DNA from: Humibacillus xanthopallidus
GTDB taxonomy: Bacteria; Actinomycetota; Actinomycetes; Actinomycetales; Dermatophilaceae
NCBI RefSeq assembly: GCF_006717145.1
Contig: NZ_VFQF01000001.1
Coordinates: 744,001-808,000 of the forward strand
DNA length: 64,000 nt
Direction of reading: 5' to 3'
Made by a program: the position numbers and the translations under genes. Positions 7,704-18,195 of this stretch are shown piece by piece. The notes below the pieces were generated by a model. The model searched no databases and was not told where the DNA came from. It saw only the letters and a program-made list of their open reading frames with translations. Position 1 is the stretch's first letter. Every line of letters begins with the position of its first letter.

Positions 7704-8150
7704 ATGACCGCAGCCCATCTGCGTCGACCGCCGATCTCGGTCGCCGTGCTCGACCTGCTCGGGCGCTCCCACGCGACGCTCGAGTCCGCGTGCCGCTCGA
7801 CCGATGCCTCCGAGAGGTTCCGCGACGCGCATCTCGGTGCGCTGCGAGCAGCGGCAGCGCTGGTCGCAGCGCGCACCACTCCGTCGCCGCGATCACGACC
7901 GCGCAGCGTCTGGCAGGTGCTGCCCGTCGTCGCCCCCGAGCTCGGGGAGTGGGCGGCCTTCTTCGCCGCGTGCTCCCGTCAGCGTTCAGTCATGGACCGG
8001 GGCGGCCACATCTCGGTGCGCCAGGCCGACGACCTGCTCCGGCAGGCCGAGATGTTCCTCGAGATCGTCCAGGACCAGCTCGGGGTGCCCCAGACGATCG
8101 CGCTCCCGCAGTCGATCACCCCTGTGAGGAGCCGGGTAGCCGGCGCGTGA
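7704..8150 (+). CDS. SAV_6107-family HEPN-like protein
   Basis: 148-aa mainly helical protein (VAVLDLLGRSHATLESAC, LGALRAAAALVAAR, ADDLLRQAEMFLEIVQDQL) matching the SAV_6107-type HEPN family, which commonly sits beside dnaE2 in actinobacteria. The RxxxxH catalytic motif of HEPN ribonucleases is not visible, so an RNase role is unlikely; a scaffold or accessory role is inferred. An AAGGAG site precedes the ATG. Its stop overlaps the GTG start of dnaE2 in GTGA, implying translational coupling with the polymerase. Confidence 0.75.
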   Translation: MTAAHLRRPPISVAVLDLLGRSHATLESACRSTDASERFRDAHLGALRAAAALVAARTTPSPRSRPRSVWQVLPVVAPELGEWAAFFAACSRQRSVMDRGGHISVRQADDLLRQAEMFLEIVQDQLGVPQTIALPQSITPVRSRVAGA

Positions 8151-11100
8151 CGAGCATGACCTCCTCGACCTCGACCTCAAGCCCGCCCTCAACCTCTCCC
8201 TCAGACTCGGCCTCGAACTCGACCACACCTCCGCCCGCCAGCGAACCCTCGACCTCGACCTCACGGTCAAGGTCACGGTCAACCGGCCTGCGCGGCGCGG
8301 AGAGCTTCGTGCACCTCCACGTCGCGAGCGGCTACTCCATGCGCTACGGCACCGCCAAGCCGCACCAGCTCGTCGAGCGAGCCGCCGCTTGGGGCCAGCC
8401 GGCTCTGGCCCTCACCGACCGCGACGGGCTCTACGGTGCGGTGAAGTTCGTGCGGGCCTGCATGGAGCACGGCCTCGCGCCGATCCTCGGGGTCGACCTC
8501 GCACTCGAGCCGCCGCTGCGCGAGCGGGGCCGTCCCGGCCGGCAGGTTCGCACCCCCGTTCGTGGTGGTGCTCTCGTCGACCCGCGACTGCCGCGGGTCA
8601 CGGTGCTCGCCCGAGGCAGCGGCGGTCCCCTCGGGCTCGCCCCGGGTGAGGGGTGGGCGGCGCTGTGCCGGCTCGTCACCGCGACGCACCTGCGTGGTGA
8701 GCGCGGCAACCCCGTCACCACCGCCGACCTCGTCGCCACCCACGCCGGCCCGCAGCACGAGCCCGGCGCCCTCGTCGCCACCCACGCCGGCCCGCAGCAC
8801 GAGCCCGGCGCCCTCGTCGCCACCCACGCCGGCCCGCAGCACGAGCCCGGCGCCCTCGTCGTCCTGCTCGGCCCCGACTCCGACGTGGGGCGGGCGGTGC
8901 TCGCGAAGAAGCACACCCAGGCCCGCGCCGCCCTCGAGCGCTGGGTGTCCCGGATGCCGCAGGGCTGCGTCGTCGTCGAGCTGGTCTGCCACGGCGGCCC
9001 CGAGCACCTGCCCGGCAGCCTCGGCCAGGCCGGTCGGATGCTCGCGCTGGCCCGCGAGGTCGGGGTGCCCAGCATCATCACGGCCGCGGTGCGCCACACC
9101 GACCCCCAGGATGCCGCCGTCGTCGACGTGCTCGATGCCGCCCGCCGGCTCGTGGCGCTCGACGAGCGACACCTCGACCGGGTCACCGCCGCCGGTCACC
9201 TCGCGCCGACGCCGCTCATGCACGCGCTCGCCCTCGATGTCGTGCAGGTCTCCGGGCCCGGCCTCGTCGGGGGCGGCGCCCTCGCGAGGGAGCAGGCCCG
9301 TGAGCTGCTCGCCCGCACCACCGGGCTCGCGACGACGTGCATCCAGGACCCACGGGCCGACCTCGGCATCGGCTCGGTGCACCTGCCCGAGCCCGGGGTG
9401 CTCGGCATCCGTGAGGGCACCAACCCGCACCACGTGCTCGCCCGGCGCTGCCGCGAGTCCATCGGCTCGCGCTACCCAGCGCACTCGGCTGCCGAGCTGG
9501 CTGCCGTCAGCGAGCGTCTCGAGGACGAGCTGGGCGTCATCGAGACGCTCGGCTATGCGACCTACTTCCTCACCGTCGCGCAGGTGTGCGACCTCATCCG
9601 CGAGATGGGGGTGCGGGTCGCGGCTCGCGGCTCCGGGGCCGGCTCGATCGTCAACTTCCTGCTCGGCATCTCCGGGGTCGACCCGATGCGCCACGGCCTG
9701 CTCATGGAGCGCTTCTGCTCCCCGCTGCGGGCCGAGCTGCCCGACATCGACATCGACGTCGAGTCGGCCCGCCGCACCGAGATCTACGAACGCATCCTCG
9801 ACCACTTCGGCGGCGACCGGGTCACCTGCGTCTCGATGATGGACACCTACCGGGTGCGCCACGCCATCCGTGACGCCGGCGCTGCCCTCGGCCTGCCCCC
9901 GCCCGAGATCGACGCCATGGCCAAGGCGTTCCCCCACATCGCCGCACGCAATGTGCGCAATGCCCTCGCCGAGCTGCCCGAGCTGCGGGCCAGCGGTCTC
10001 GACGTGCCACGGCTGCAGCTGATGTTCGACATCGTCGAGCGGCTCGACGGGCTGCCCAGACACATCGCCCTGCACCCGTGCGGGGTCGTGCTGTCCGACT
10101 CCGTCCTGCTCGACCGCACCCCGGTCGAGGCGAGCTGGCTCGGCTTCCCGATGAGCCAGTTCGACAAGGACGACGTCGAGGAGATGGGTCTGCTCAAGCT
10201 CGACGTCCTCGGCATCCGCATGCAGTCGGCCATGGCGCACGCCACCCTCGAGGTCGAGCGGGTCGACGGCGTGCAGATCGATCTCGACGACGAGGCCCAG
10301 GTGCCCTTCGACGACGAGCCGACCTTCGAGCTGATCCGCTCGACCCGGACCCTCGGGTGCTTCCAGATCGAGAGCCCGGGGCAGCGCGAGCTCATCGGCA
10401 AGTTCGGCCCGCAGGCCTTCGAGGACCTCATCATCGACATCTCGCTCTTCCGTCCCGGCCCGGTCAAGAGCGACATGATCGTGCCCTTCCTCAACGCCCG
10501 GCAGGGGTGGAAGGACCCCTCCTACCTGCACCCCAGCCTCATCCCGGCTCTCGAGGAGACCGAGGGCGTCGTCGTCTTCCACGAGCAGGTGCTCATGATC
10601 GTCGCCGAGACGACCGGCGTGACCCTCGCGCAGGCCGACGAGGTGCGTCGGGCGCTCGGCACCCCCGACGGGCAGCGCCGAATCGAGCAGTGGTGGCGTC
10701 CGGCCGCCCGGGCCCGCGGCTACGACCCGCAGGCCGTCGACCGGATCTGGGAGGTCCTCAAGGCCTTCGCCTCGTTCGGCTTCTGCAAGGCGCACGCGGC
10801 TGCCTTCGCGCTGCCCACCTACCAGTCGGCCTGGCTCAAGACGCACCACCCCGCGGCCTTCCTCTCCGGGGTGCTCACCCATGACCCCGGGATGTATCCC
10901 AAGCGGCTCATCCTCGACGACGCCCGCTCCTTCGGCATCGCCGTGCTCGGCCTCGACGTCAACGTCTCCACCGGCACCTACCGCTTCGAGCGCACCGACG
11001 ACGGCGGGGAGGCGATCCGGCTCTCCCTCGCCGACGTCCACGGCATCAGCGACGCCGAGGTCGCACAGATCGTCGCGGGCCAGCCCTACTCGAGCCTCTC

Positions 11101-12247
11101 CGACTTCTGGCAGCGAGCCCGGGTGTCGCGACCGGTCGCCGAGCGCCTCGTCCTCGCCGGCGGCTTCGACGCGCTCCACGGCATCGATCTCGGCGGACCG
11201 GCGCGGCTCGACGAGACCGCCGTCGGCGGCGGCGTGCGCAGGTCACGCAGCGGCCTCGGCCGTCGTGGCCGGGTCACCCGACGCGACCTGCTCCTCCATG
11301 TCGCCGAGCTCGACCGCTGGTCGAGCTCCCAGCGACGCTCGAGTCGTCGGGTCTCCGCGGCGAGCAGCGGGCGCCGCGGCCGGGTCACCTCGGTCTCGAC
11401 CGACGGGGGCATCCGCGCCCTCGCCGCTGCCCAGTCCCAGGGGCCGGCTCCCGTCGCAGCTGCCGTGCCCACCCAGCTCGCCCTCGACCTCGGCGACGCT
11501 CCGCGCCTGTCCGCGACGAGCGGCCTGCCCGAGATGACCGGCCCCGAACGGGTCCGGGCCGAGCTCGAGGTGCTCGGCCTCGACGCGAGCGGGCACGTCG
11601 TCGACTTCTACGCCCCGATGCTCGACGCGCTCGGGGTGACCCGGGCCCGCGACCTGCTGACCGGCCGCAGTGGTCGCGAGGTGCTCGTGGCCGGGGTCAA
11701 GGTCGCCACCCAGACCCCACCGATCCGCTCCGGCCGCCGGGTCGTCTTCCTCACCCTCGACGACGCGACCGGCCCGGTCGACCTCACCTTCTTCGAGGAC
11801 GTCCAGGGGCCGTATGCCGCGACCGTCTTCCACTCGTGGCTGCTGCTCTGCCGGGGGGTGGTGCGCCGCACCGGCCCCCGCGGCGTCTCCATCCGGGCGA
11901 CCGGTGCGTGGGAGATGTCAGCCCTCCAGGAGGCCTGGACCGCCGGGGGAGAAGCCGGTGTGCGGGAGGCGCTGGCCGAGGCCGACCGTGCGGCGTGGGA
12001 GCGGGCCGCCGCGCTCGGCGAGGCAGGCGAGGCACCGCTCGGCGTGGGGGAGAGCCCCGAGGGGCGCCGGGTGCTCATCCACGCCTCCGGCTTCGTGCAG
12101 TCGCCCTACGCGGACATCAAGCCGGCGGGCGAAGAGGTCAAGGGCTCGAGGGGAGCCGGGGCGCTCGTGCCCGACCTCGGCGCCGCTCGTCAGGCAGGCC
12201 CGCCCCGCAAGCTGTGGCACGCGAGTCCCGGAAGCTCGGGGCACTAG
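8147..12247 (+). CDS. dnaE2: Error-prone DNA polymerase DnaE2
   Basis: C-family polymerase alpha subunit of the SOS mutagenesis type, 1366 aa, longer than the roughly 1,100 aa of M. tuberculosis DnaE2. Order: Ser/Thr/Pro-rich N-terminal tail (about 45 aa), PHP domain starting FVHLHVASGYSMRYG, palm with acidic motif LPDIDIDVE (about residues 531-538), fingers and thumb (YQSAWLKTHHPAAFLSG), and a C-terminal OB-fold (VVFLTLDDATGPVDLTFF). The extra length comes from the N-terminal tail, a triplicated 14-residue unit near residues 195-236, and an Arg/Ser-rich insertion around 1025-1105 before the OB region. GTG 8147 overlaps the upstream stop; ATG 8156 is an alternative. LexA control is expected from the SOS box at 6931. 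The frame stays open upstream only because of composition. Confidence 0.92.
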   Translation: MTSMTSSTSTSSPPSTSPSDSASNSTTPPPASEPSTSTSRSRSRSTGLRGAESFVHLHVASGYSMRYGTAKPHQLVERAAAWGQPALALTDRDGLYGAVKFVRACMEHGLAPILGVDLALEPPLRERGRPGRQVRTPVRGGALVDPRLPRVTVLARGSGGPLGLAPGEGWAALCRLVTATHLRGERGNPVTTADLVATHAGPQHEPGALVATHAGPQHEPGALVATHAGPQHEPGALVVLLGPDSDVGRAVLAKKHTQARAALERWVSRMPQGCVVVELVCHGGPEHLPGSLGQAGRMLALAREVGVPSIITAAVRHTDPQDAAVVDVLDAARRLVALDERHLDRVTAAGHLAPTPLMHALALDVVQVSGPGLVGGGALAREQARELLARTTGLATTCIQDPRADLGIGSVHLPEPGVLGIREGTNPHHVLARRCRESIGSRYPAHSAAELAAVSERLEDELGVIETLGYATYFLTVAQVCDLIREMGVRVAARGSGAGSIVNFLLGISGVDPMRHGLLMERFCSPLRAELPDIDIDVESARRTEIYERILDHFGGDRVTCVSMMDTYRVRHAIRDAGAALGLPPPEIDAMAKAFPHIAARNVRNALAELPELRASGLDVPRLQLMFDIVERLDGLPRHIALHPCGVVLSDSVLLDRTPVEASWLGFPMSQFDKDDVEEMGLLKLDVLGIRMQSAMAHATLEVERVDGVQIDLDDEAQVPFDDEPTFELIRSTRTLGCFQIESPGQRELIGKFGPQAFEDLIIDISLFRPGPVKSDMIVPFLNARQGWKDPSYLHPSLIPALEETEGVVVFHEQVLMIVAETTGVTLAQADEVRRALGTPDGQRRIEQWWRPAARARGYDPQAVDRIWEVLKAFASFGFCKAHAAAFALPTYQSAWLKTHHPAAFLSGVLTHDPGMYPKRLILDDARSFGIAVLGLDVNVSTGTYRFERTDDGGEAIRLSLADVHGISDAEVAQIVAGQPYSSLSDFWQRARVSRPVAERLVLAGGFDALHGIDLGGPARLDETAVGGGVRRSRSGLGRRGRVTRRDLLLHVAELDRWSSSQRRSSRRVSAASSGRRGRVTSVSTDGGIRALAAAQSQGPAPVAAAVPTQLALDLGDAPRLSATSGLPEMTGPERVRAELEVLGLDASGHVVDFYAPMLDALGVTRARDLLTGRSGREVLVAGVKVATQTPPIRSGRRVVFLTLDDATGPVDLTFFEDVQGPYAATVFHSWLLLCRGVVRRTGPRGVSIRATGAWEMSALQEAWTAGGEAGVREALAEADRAAWERAAALGEAGEAPLGVGESPEGRRVLIHASGFVQSPYADIKPAGEEVKGSRGAGALVPDLGAARQAGPPRKLWHASPGSSGH
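8729..8854 (+). repeat. Three perfect 42-bp tandem copies inside dnaE2
   Basis: Units at 8729-8770, 8771-8812 and 8813-8854 are identical and encode three copies of LVATHAGPQHEPGA. The frame is kept. Perfect identity at DNA level points to recent slippage or duplication. Confidence 0.95.
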
Positions 12248-12286
12248 GGTGGACACGCACCCGCACGAACCGACAGGGAGGACCCC

Positions 12287-13051
12287 GTGCCCGACGAGCA
12301 GCGCCCCCAGAGACACGGCGCGGTCCGGCCCTCGGCGGTCGTCTCCTCCGTCACTGCCCTGGCCTCCGAGATGTCGGCCGAGCTCGGACGCCCACTCGAG
12401 GTGCTCGACCTCGGTGGCGGCACCGGCGGTGTCGCCGTGCCGCTCGGCGAGGCCGGGCACGACGTCACGGTCGTCGACCCCAGCCCCGACGCGCTCGCCG
12501 CGCTGCGCCGACGTGCCCGGGAGTCCGGCATCGAGGACCACGTCATCGGTGTGCAGGGCGACGGTGACTCGCTCGCCGCGGTGCTCGGTGACCGCCAGGT
12601 CGACCTCGTCTGCTGCCACGGCACCCTCGAGGTCGTCGACGACCCGGCCGCGACCCTGCGCGCCGCAGCCGATGCCCTGCGTCCCGGCGGGCGTCTCTCC
12701 CTGCTCGTGTCGGGGCGTCTCGCCGTCGTCTTCGCCAAGGCCATCGCGGGCGAGTTCGGGCAGGCGCGGGCCGCTCTCACCGACCCGTCCGGGCGGTGGG
12801 GCAGCACCGACCCGCTGCCGCGACGCTTCGACGTCGACCAGCTCGAGGCCCTGCTCGCCGAGGCCGGCTTCACCGACGTCCACGTGCGCGGCACCGGCAT
12901 CCTCGGCCACCTCGTGCCGGCCGCCCACGTCGACTCCGAGGCCGACCGGGCCGCGCTCGCCGAGCTCGACGAGCTGCTCGTCTCCGGCTCCGGCCGTGAA
13001 TTCCTCCGGACCCTCGGCAATGGCCTGCACGTCCTGGCTCGCCGCGACTGA
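12287..13051 (+). CDS. SAM-dependent methyltransferase (class I)
   Basis: 254-aa Rossmann-fold methyltransferase. The SAM-binding motif I is VLDLGGGTGGVAVPL (about 39-53), with acidic VVDPSPDAL (motif II) and VDLVCCHGTLEVVDDP (motif IV region), then LRPGGRLSLLVSG. The substrate is not evident; a small-molecule or tRNA substrate would both fit. GTG 12287 follows a GGGAGG site. A TAGGGT box at 12245-12250 overlaps the dnaE2 stop and could provide a separate promoter, so it need not be in the SOS operon. It lies between dnaE2 and dinB. Confidence 0.82.
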   Translation: MPDEQRPQRHGAVRPSAVVSSVTALASEMSAELGRPLEVLDLGGGTGGVAVPLGEAGHDVTVVDPSPDALAALRRRARESGIEDHVIGVQGDGDSLAAVLGDRQVDLVCCHGTLEVVDDPAATLRAAADALRPGGRLSLLVSGRLAVVFAKAIAGEFGQARAALTDPSGRWGSTDPLPRRFDVDQLEALLAEAGFTDVHVRGTGILGHLVPAAHVDSEADRAALAELDELLVSGSGREFLRTLGNGLHVLARRD

Positions 13052-13093
13052 CCCCAGCCCGCGACGTCGCGGCGACCTCGACGGAGGCCGTCG

Positions 13094-14353
<1,260 letters not shown>

Positions 14354-14385
14354 GGGAAACACGTCCGCGTCGGCCATTCCCGACT

Positions 14386-14391
14386 TAGGCT
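14386..14391 (+). promoter_or_regulatory. -10 box TAGGCT for DUF3040 gene
   Basis: TAGGCT with the downstream context TTCGGGT, identical to the parE promoter at 16006-16011. The start codon is at 14426 with GGGAGG before it. Confidence 0.45.
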
Positions 14392-14425
14392 TCGGGTACG
14401 TCGAGATCGCACAGGGAGGTGCCAC

Positions 14426-14824
14426 GTGGCACTCTCGGAACACGAAGAGGCTCTGCTCCAACAGATGGAGGAGGCGCTCTACGCCGAGGATCCGCGCTTC
14501 GCGTCGCGGATCGAGAAGACCAAGTCGCGAGGGGTGGGTCGCGGTCGCGTCGTCATCGGCGTCGTTGCTGCTGTCGCCGGCCTCGCACTGGTGGTCGTCT
14601 CGGCGATGTCGAGCCTCATCTGGCTCGGTGCGATCGGGTTCGCGATCATGGTGGCCGGCATCGTCTACGCCATCACCCCCTCGAAGACCAAGCTCGCGGC
14701 CGTCGGCTCCGACGGCACGCCGAAGCCGCGGGCCGGACGGCCCAACGCCGGTGCGACGAAGCACGGCACCTTCATGGAGCGCATGGAAGAGCGTTGGGAG
14801 AAGCGTCGCCGCGACCAGTGGTGA
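14426..14824 (+). CDS. DUF3040 small membrane protein
   Basis: 132 aa. The N-terminal motif LSEHEEALLQQMEEALYAEDPRFA is diagnostic of the actinobacterial DUF3040 family. Two hydrophobic spans (VVIGVVAAVAGLALVVV and SLIWLGAIGFAIMVAGIVY) form a hairpin, followed by a basic, Arg/Lys-rich C-terminal tail that should be cytoplasmic. The function is unknown. GTG 14426 is preceded by GGGAGG. Confidence 0.85.
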   Translation: MALSEHEEALLQQMEEALYAEDPRFASRIEKTKSRGVGRGRVVIGVVAAVAGLALVVVSAMSSLIWLGAIGFAIMVAGIVYAITPSKTKLAAVGSDGTPKPRAGRPNAGATKHGTFMERMEERWEKRRRDQW

Positions 14825-14950
14825 CACGGGCCGCCGGCCCAAGCGTCCGGTGATCCGCGCGTCGACCTTCGGCGTCGGACGACATGGTGCGTCCTCGGAC
14901 TGCCGTCCCGGACGGTTGTTTCGCGCGCAGTGTCAGGGGCGCACGCAGTG

Positions 14951-15439
14951 TCAGGGGCGCGTGAGGTAGACCGCGATCGCCCAGGTCGTGATGATGGCGA
15001 ACGCCGTCCCCAGCTCGAGGCCGATGTTGAGCCCGACGGCCTTGATGGCGTGCACGGTCGCGTGCCACGCGACACCCGCGCTGCGGTGCTTGGCGAGCTC
15101 GAGCAGGAAGATCGTCGCGACGAAGCCGATCGCCGCGCCGATGACCGGGATGACGAAGAAGCCGACGACGGCCACGACGAGCGCCACCGCGACGAACCTC
15201 GAGTCGACACCCGCACGCTTCATCCGGCGCCCGGGCAGCAGGTACTGCGCGACGAGCCCGGCGGCATACAGCAGCGTGGCGATCGCGAAGGTGATCCACC
15301 CGGCGGTGGAGTGGACCTCGATGGCCCACAGGAGGGTGGCCGCCCAGACGAGGAACAGCCCCGGAAGGACGGGTGCGACGATCCCGACCGTGCCGATGAG
15401 CATGACGATGCCCACCAGAACGTTCGTTCCGGTGATCAC
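14951..15439 (-). CDS. DUF456 membrane protein
   Basis: 162-aa protein with four or more hydrophobic helices (VGIVMLIGTVGIVAPVLPG, FVAVALVVAVVGFFVIPVIG). The GlyPro pattern VAPVLPG and the inverted membrane hairpins fit DUF456. Function unknown. Upstream of its GTG lies the DUF7455 gene on the same strand, 64 bp away, so the two may be co-transcribed. Confidence 0.78.
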   Translation of the reverse strand: MITGTNVLVGIVMLIGTVGIVAPVLPGLFLVWAATLLWAIEVHSTAGWITFAIATLLYAAGLVAQYLLPGRRMKRAGVDSRFVAVALVVAVVGFFVIPVIGAAIGFVATIFLLELAKHRSAGVAWHATVHAIKAVGLNIGLELGTAFAIITTWAIAVYLTRP

Positions 15440-15503
15440 CGTCGTGCGCTCAGCGCGTCAGGACAGGCGTGGGCGTCCTTGCCGGGGTCGTGCCTCGATC
15501 CGC

Positions 15504-15725
15504 TCAGTGCTCGTCCATGGACGAGATGCGCGTCTCCTGGAGGCGCTCCGTCTCGTCGAGGACGTCGACGGCCTTGTCCATCAGCGCCGGCAGGTGCTCA
15601 CGACCGTGGTGGGCGCAGAACAGCAGCTCACCGCCGGTCACAAGGCGGGCGCGGATGTAGGCCTGGGCTCCACACCGGTCGCAGCGGTCAGCCGCAGTCA
15701 ACTCGGGTGCCAGTGCTGTCGTCAT
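15504..15725 (-). CDS. DUF7455 small zinc-ribbon-like protein
   Basis: 73 aa. A CDRCGAQAYIRA knuckle and a FCAHHGREH knuckle give four potential metal ligands, consistent with a small zinc-binding fold. This conserved family (DUF7455) typically sits between the main sigma factor gene and parE in actinobacteria, and parE is indeed divergent next door. No sigma-70 gene is present in the window. Confidence 0.82.
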   Translation of the reverse strand: MTTALAPELTAADRCDRCGAQAYIRARLVTGGELLFCAHHGREHLPALMDKAVDVLDETERLQETRISSMDEH

Positions 15726-16062
15726 CTTGCTCGCCTTCTCTCTACCCGTCGAGGGTCTCCCCGAAGGGTGACCCTGCCAGTTACCAGCGACACCGTGATT
15801 GCCTTGCGGCGCCCGATTCGTTGTCGCGGATGTTCCAACAGTGAATCACGTTCGAACCTTCCCCATCGGCAGGCTCGATCTGTGAGACCTCCGTCATGCC
15901 CGGATCGTTACGTCGTGTCCACCCCTGCGGCCCCCCTGTGGCGCCCCGTGGCACCCCCGAACCGCTCGATCCGCGTGGCACACGGGCGTCGTCACCAAGG
16001 GTCGTTAGGCTTCGGGTGCAGCCGGCGACCCGGCCATCAGACCGAAACGAGAGAGATCGACT
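15726..16062. other. 337-bp divergent promoter region, DUF7455 / parE
   Basis: Less G+C-rich than its surroundings between about 15780 and 15900. It holds two spaced near-identical octamers, GTTCCAAC (15832) and GTTCGAAC (15850), of unknown role, and the parE promoter near 16006. No open gene is supported. Confidence 0.55.
16006..16011 (+). promoter_or_regulatory. -10 box TAGGCT for parE
   Basis: TAGGCT followed by TTCGGGT, the same 13-bp string as at 14386. A start point near 16018 would give a leader of about 45 nt before GTG 16063. Confidence 0.45.
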
Positions 16063-18195
16063 GTGGCCTCCGCCTCACGCCCCGCACCCAACGGCACCGG
16101 CGACTACACCGCGCGCCATCTGCAGGTCCTCGAGGGCCTCGAGGCGGTGCGCAAGCGCCCGGGCATGTACATCGGCTCGACCGACCAGCGCGGCCTCATG
16201 CACTGCCTGTGGGAGATCATCGACAACGCCGTCGACGAGGCGCTGGCCGGGGTGTGCACCGACATCCAGGTCATCCTCAGCAGCGACGGATCCATCGAGG
16301 TGCGCGACGACGGCCGGGGCATCCCCGTCGACATCGAGCCGCGCACCGGGCTGTCCGGCGTCGAGGTCGTCTTCACGAAGCTGCACGCAGGTGGCAAGTT
16401 CGGCGGCGCGTCGTATGCCGCCACAGGTGGCCTCCACGGGGTGGGCGCCTCGGTCGTCAACGCCCTGTCAGCCCGCCTCGACGTCGAGGTCGACCGCGGC
16501 GGCAAGACCTACGGCATGAGCTTCCGCCGCGGTGAGCCCGGCACCTTCACCGACCGCTCGCCCGTGCACTCGCCCGACTCCGAGTTCACCCCCTACGAGA
16601 AGAAGAGCGCCCTGCCCGTCGTCGGCAAGGCCAGACGCGGCGTCACCGGCTCGCGCGTGCGGTTCTGGCCCGACCGGCAGATCTTCCTCAAGGACGCCGA
16701 GCTCGACTACGAGGCCATCGCCGGACGTGCCCGACAGACCTCCTTCCTCGTCCCGGGCCTGCGCCTCGTCATCCGTGACGAGCGCCGCATCCCCGGCACT
16801 CCCGGCGCCGACGGTCCCGTGGAGGAGGTCTTCCAGCACGACGGCGGCATCACCGACTTCGTCGAGTTCCTCGCCCCCGACACGGCCGTGACCGACGTGT
16901 GGCGCCTCGAGGGCTCCGGCACCTTCCGCGAGACGGTGCCCGTGCTCGACGTCAACGGCCACATGACCCCGACCGAGCTCGAGCGCGAGTGCGGGGTCGA
17001 CATCGCCCTGCGCTGGGGCCAGGGCTACGACACGCGCATGCAGTCGTTCGTCAACATCATCACCACGCCCAAGGGCGGCACCCACGTCGCGGGCTTCGAG
17101 CAGGCGATCGTCAAGGTGTTCCGCCGCCAGCTCGAGCTCAACGCGCGCCGGCTCAAGGTCGGTGGCGACAAGCCCGAGAAGGACGACATCCTCGCCGGCA
17201 TGACGGCGGTCGTCACCGTGCGCCTGGCCGAGCCGCAGTTCGAGGGGCAGACCAAGGAGGTGCTCGGCACCAACGCGGTGCGCGCCATTGTCGCCAAGGT
17301 CGTCGAGCAGGAGCTGACGGCGCGCCTCACCTCGCCCAAGCGCGGCGACAAGGCCCAGGCCTCGCTGCTGCTCGAGAAGGTGGTCTCCGAGATGAAGTCG
17401 CGCATCAGCGCGCGGCTGCACAAGGAGACCCAGCGCCGCAAGAACGCCCTCGAGAGCTCGACCCTGCCGAGCAAGCTGCGCGACTGCCGCACGACCGACG
17501 TCGAGCGTTCCGAGCTGTTCATCGTCGAGGGAGACTCCGCGATGGGCACGGCCAAGGAGGCGCGGTCCTCGGAGTTCCAGGCGCTGCTGCCGATCCGCGG
17601 CAAGATCCTCAACGTCCAGAAGGCGTCGGTCAGCGACATGCTGAAGAACGCCGAGTGCGCCTCGATCATCCAGGTCATCGGCGCCGGCTCCGGCCGCAGC
17701 TTCGACCTCGCGGCCGCCCGCTACGGCAAGGTCATCATCATGACCGATGCCGACGTCGACGGCGCCCACATCCGCACCCTGCTGCTGACGCTCTTCTTCC
17801 GCTACATGCGCCCGCTCGTCGAGGCCGGCCGCGTCTTCGCCGCGATGCCGCCGCTGCACCGCATCGAGGTCATCAACGCCGGGTCCAAGAAGAACGACCT
17901 CATCTACACCTTCAACGAGCTGGAGATGCGGCGCACGCTGACGCGGCTCGAGAAGTCGGGCAAGAAGGTGAAGCAGCCGATGCAGCGCTACAAGGGTCTC
18001 GGTGAGATGGACGCCGACCAGCTCGCCGACACGACAATGGACCCGCGCCACCGCACCCTGCGGCAGGTGACGATGCGTGACCTCGAGGCAGCCGAGCGCA
18101 CCTTCGAGCTGCTCATGGGCAACGAGGTCGCCCCGCGCAAGGACTTCATCATCGAGTCCGCCACCGACATCGACCGCGAGCGCATCGACGCCTGA
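16063..18195 (+). CDS. parE: DNA topoisomerase IV subunit B (ParE)
   Basis: ATPase subunit of a type IIA topoisomerase, 710 aa. GHKL ATPase motifs: EIIDNAVDEALAG (Mg/ATP asparagine), VRDDGRGIPVD and GLHGVGASVVNALS. The TOPRIM domain carries FIVEGDSAMGTAK and the DADVDGAHIRTL metal site. I call it ParE, not GyrB, because it lies beside DUF7455 and near a parC-type gene at 25574-28078, as the topoisomerase IV genes do in Streptomyces. Final distinction from GyrB needs the rest of the genome. GTG 16063 follows a GAGAGA stretch. Confidence 0.9.
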   Translation: MASASRPAPNGTGDYTARHLQVLEGLEAVRKRPGMYIGSTDQRGLMHCLWEIIDNAVDEALAGVCTDIQVILSSDGSIEVRDDGRGIPVDIEPRTGLSGVEVVFTKLHAGGKFGGASYAATGGLHGVGASVVNALSARLDVEVDRGGKTYGMSFRRGEPGTFTDRSPVHSPDSEFTPYEKKSALPVVGKARRGVTGSRVRFWPDRQIFLKDAELDYEAIAGRARQTSFLVPGLRLVIRDERRIPGTPGADGPVEEVFQHDGGITDFVEFLAPDTAVTDVWRLEGSGTFRETVPVLDVNGHMTPTELERECGVDIALRWGQGYDTRMQSFVNIITTPKGGTHVAGFEQAIVKVFRRQLELNARRLKVGGDKPEKDDILAGMTAVVTVRLAEPQFEGQTKEVLGTNAVRAIVAKVVEQELTARLTSPKRGDKAQASLLLEKVVSEMKSRISARLHKETQRRKNALESSTLPSKLRDCRTTDVERSELFIVEGDSAMGTAKEARSSEFQALLPIRGKILNVQKASVSDMLKNAECASIIQVIGAGSGRSFDLAAARYGKVIIMTDADVDGAHIRTLLLTLFFRYMRPLVEAGRVFAAMPPLHRIEVINAGSKKNDLIYTFNELEMRRTLTRLEKSGKKVKQPMQRYKGLGEMDADQLADTTMDPRHRTLRQVTMRDLEAAERTFELLMGNEVAPRKDFIIESATDIDRERIDA

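Noticed and set aside
6839-8146. In-frame extension of dnaE2 far upstream.
   Set aside because: It runs through the SOS promoter and both small operon genes, and its translation is Arg/Ser-rich noise; the GTG at 8147 overlaps the HEPN stop.
13052-13093. SOS box for dinB.
   Set aside because: The 42-bp gap contains no GAAC/GTTC pair; any induction would need read-through.
15832-15857. GTTCCAAC / GTTCGAAC pair as a LexA box.
   Set aside because: The arrangement is not TCGAAC-N4-GTTCGA; the octamers are separated by 10 bp and do not form the SOS palindrome.
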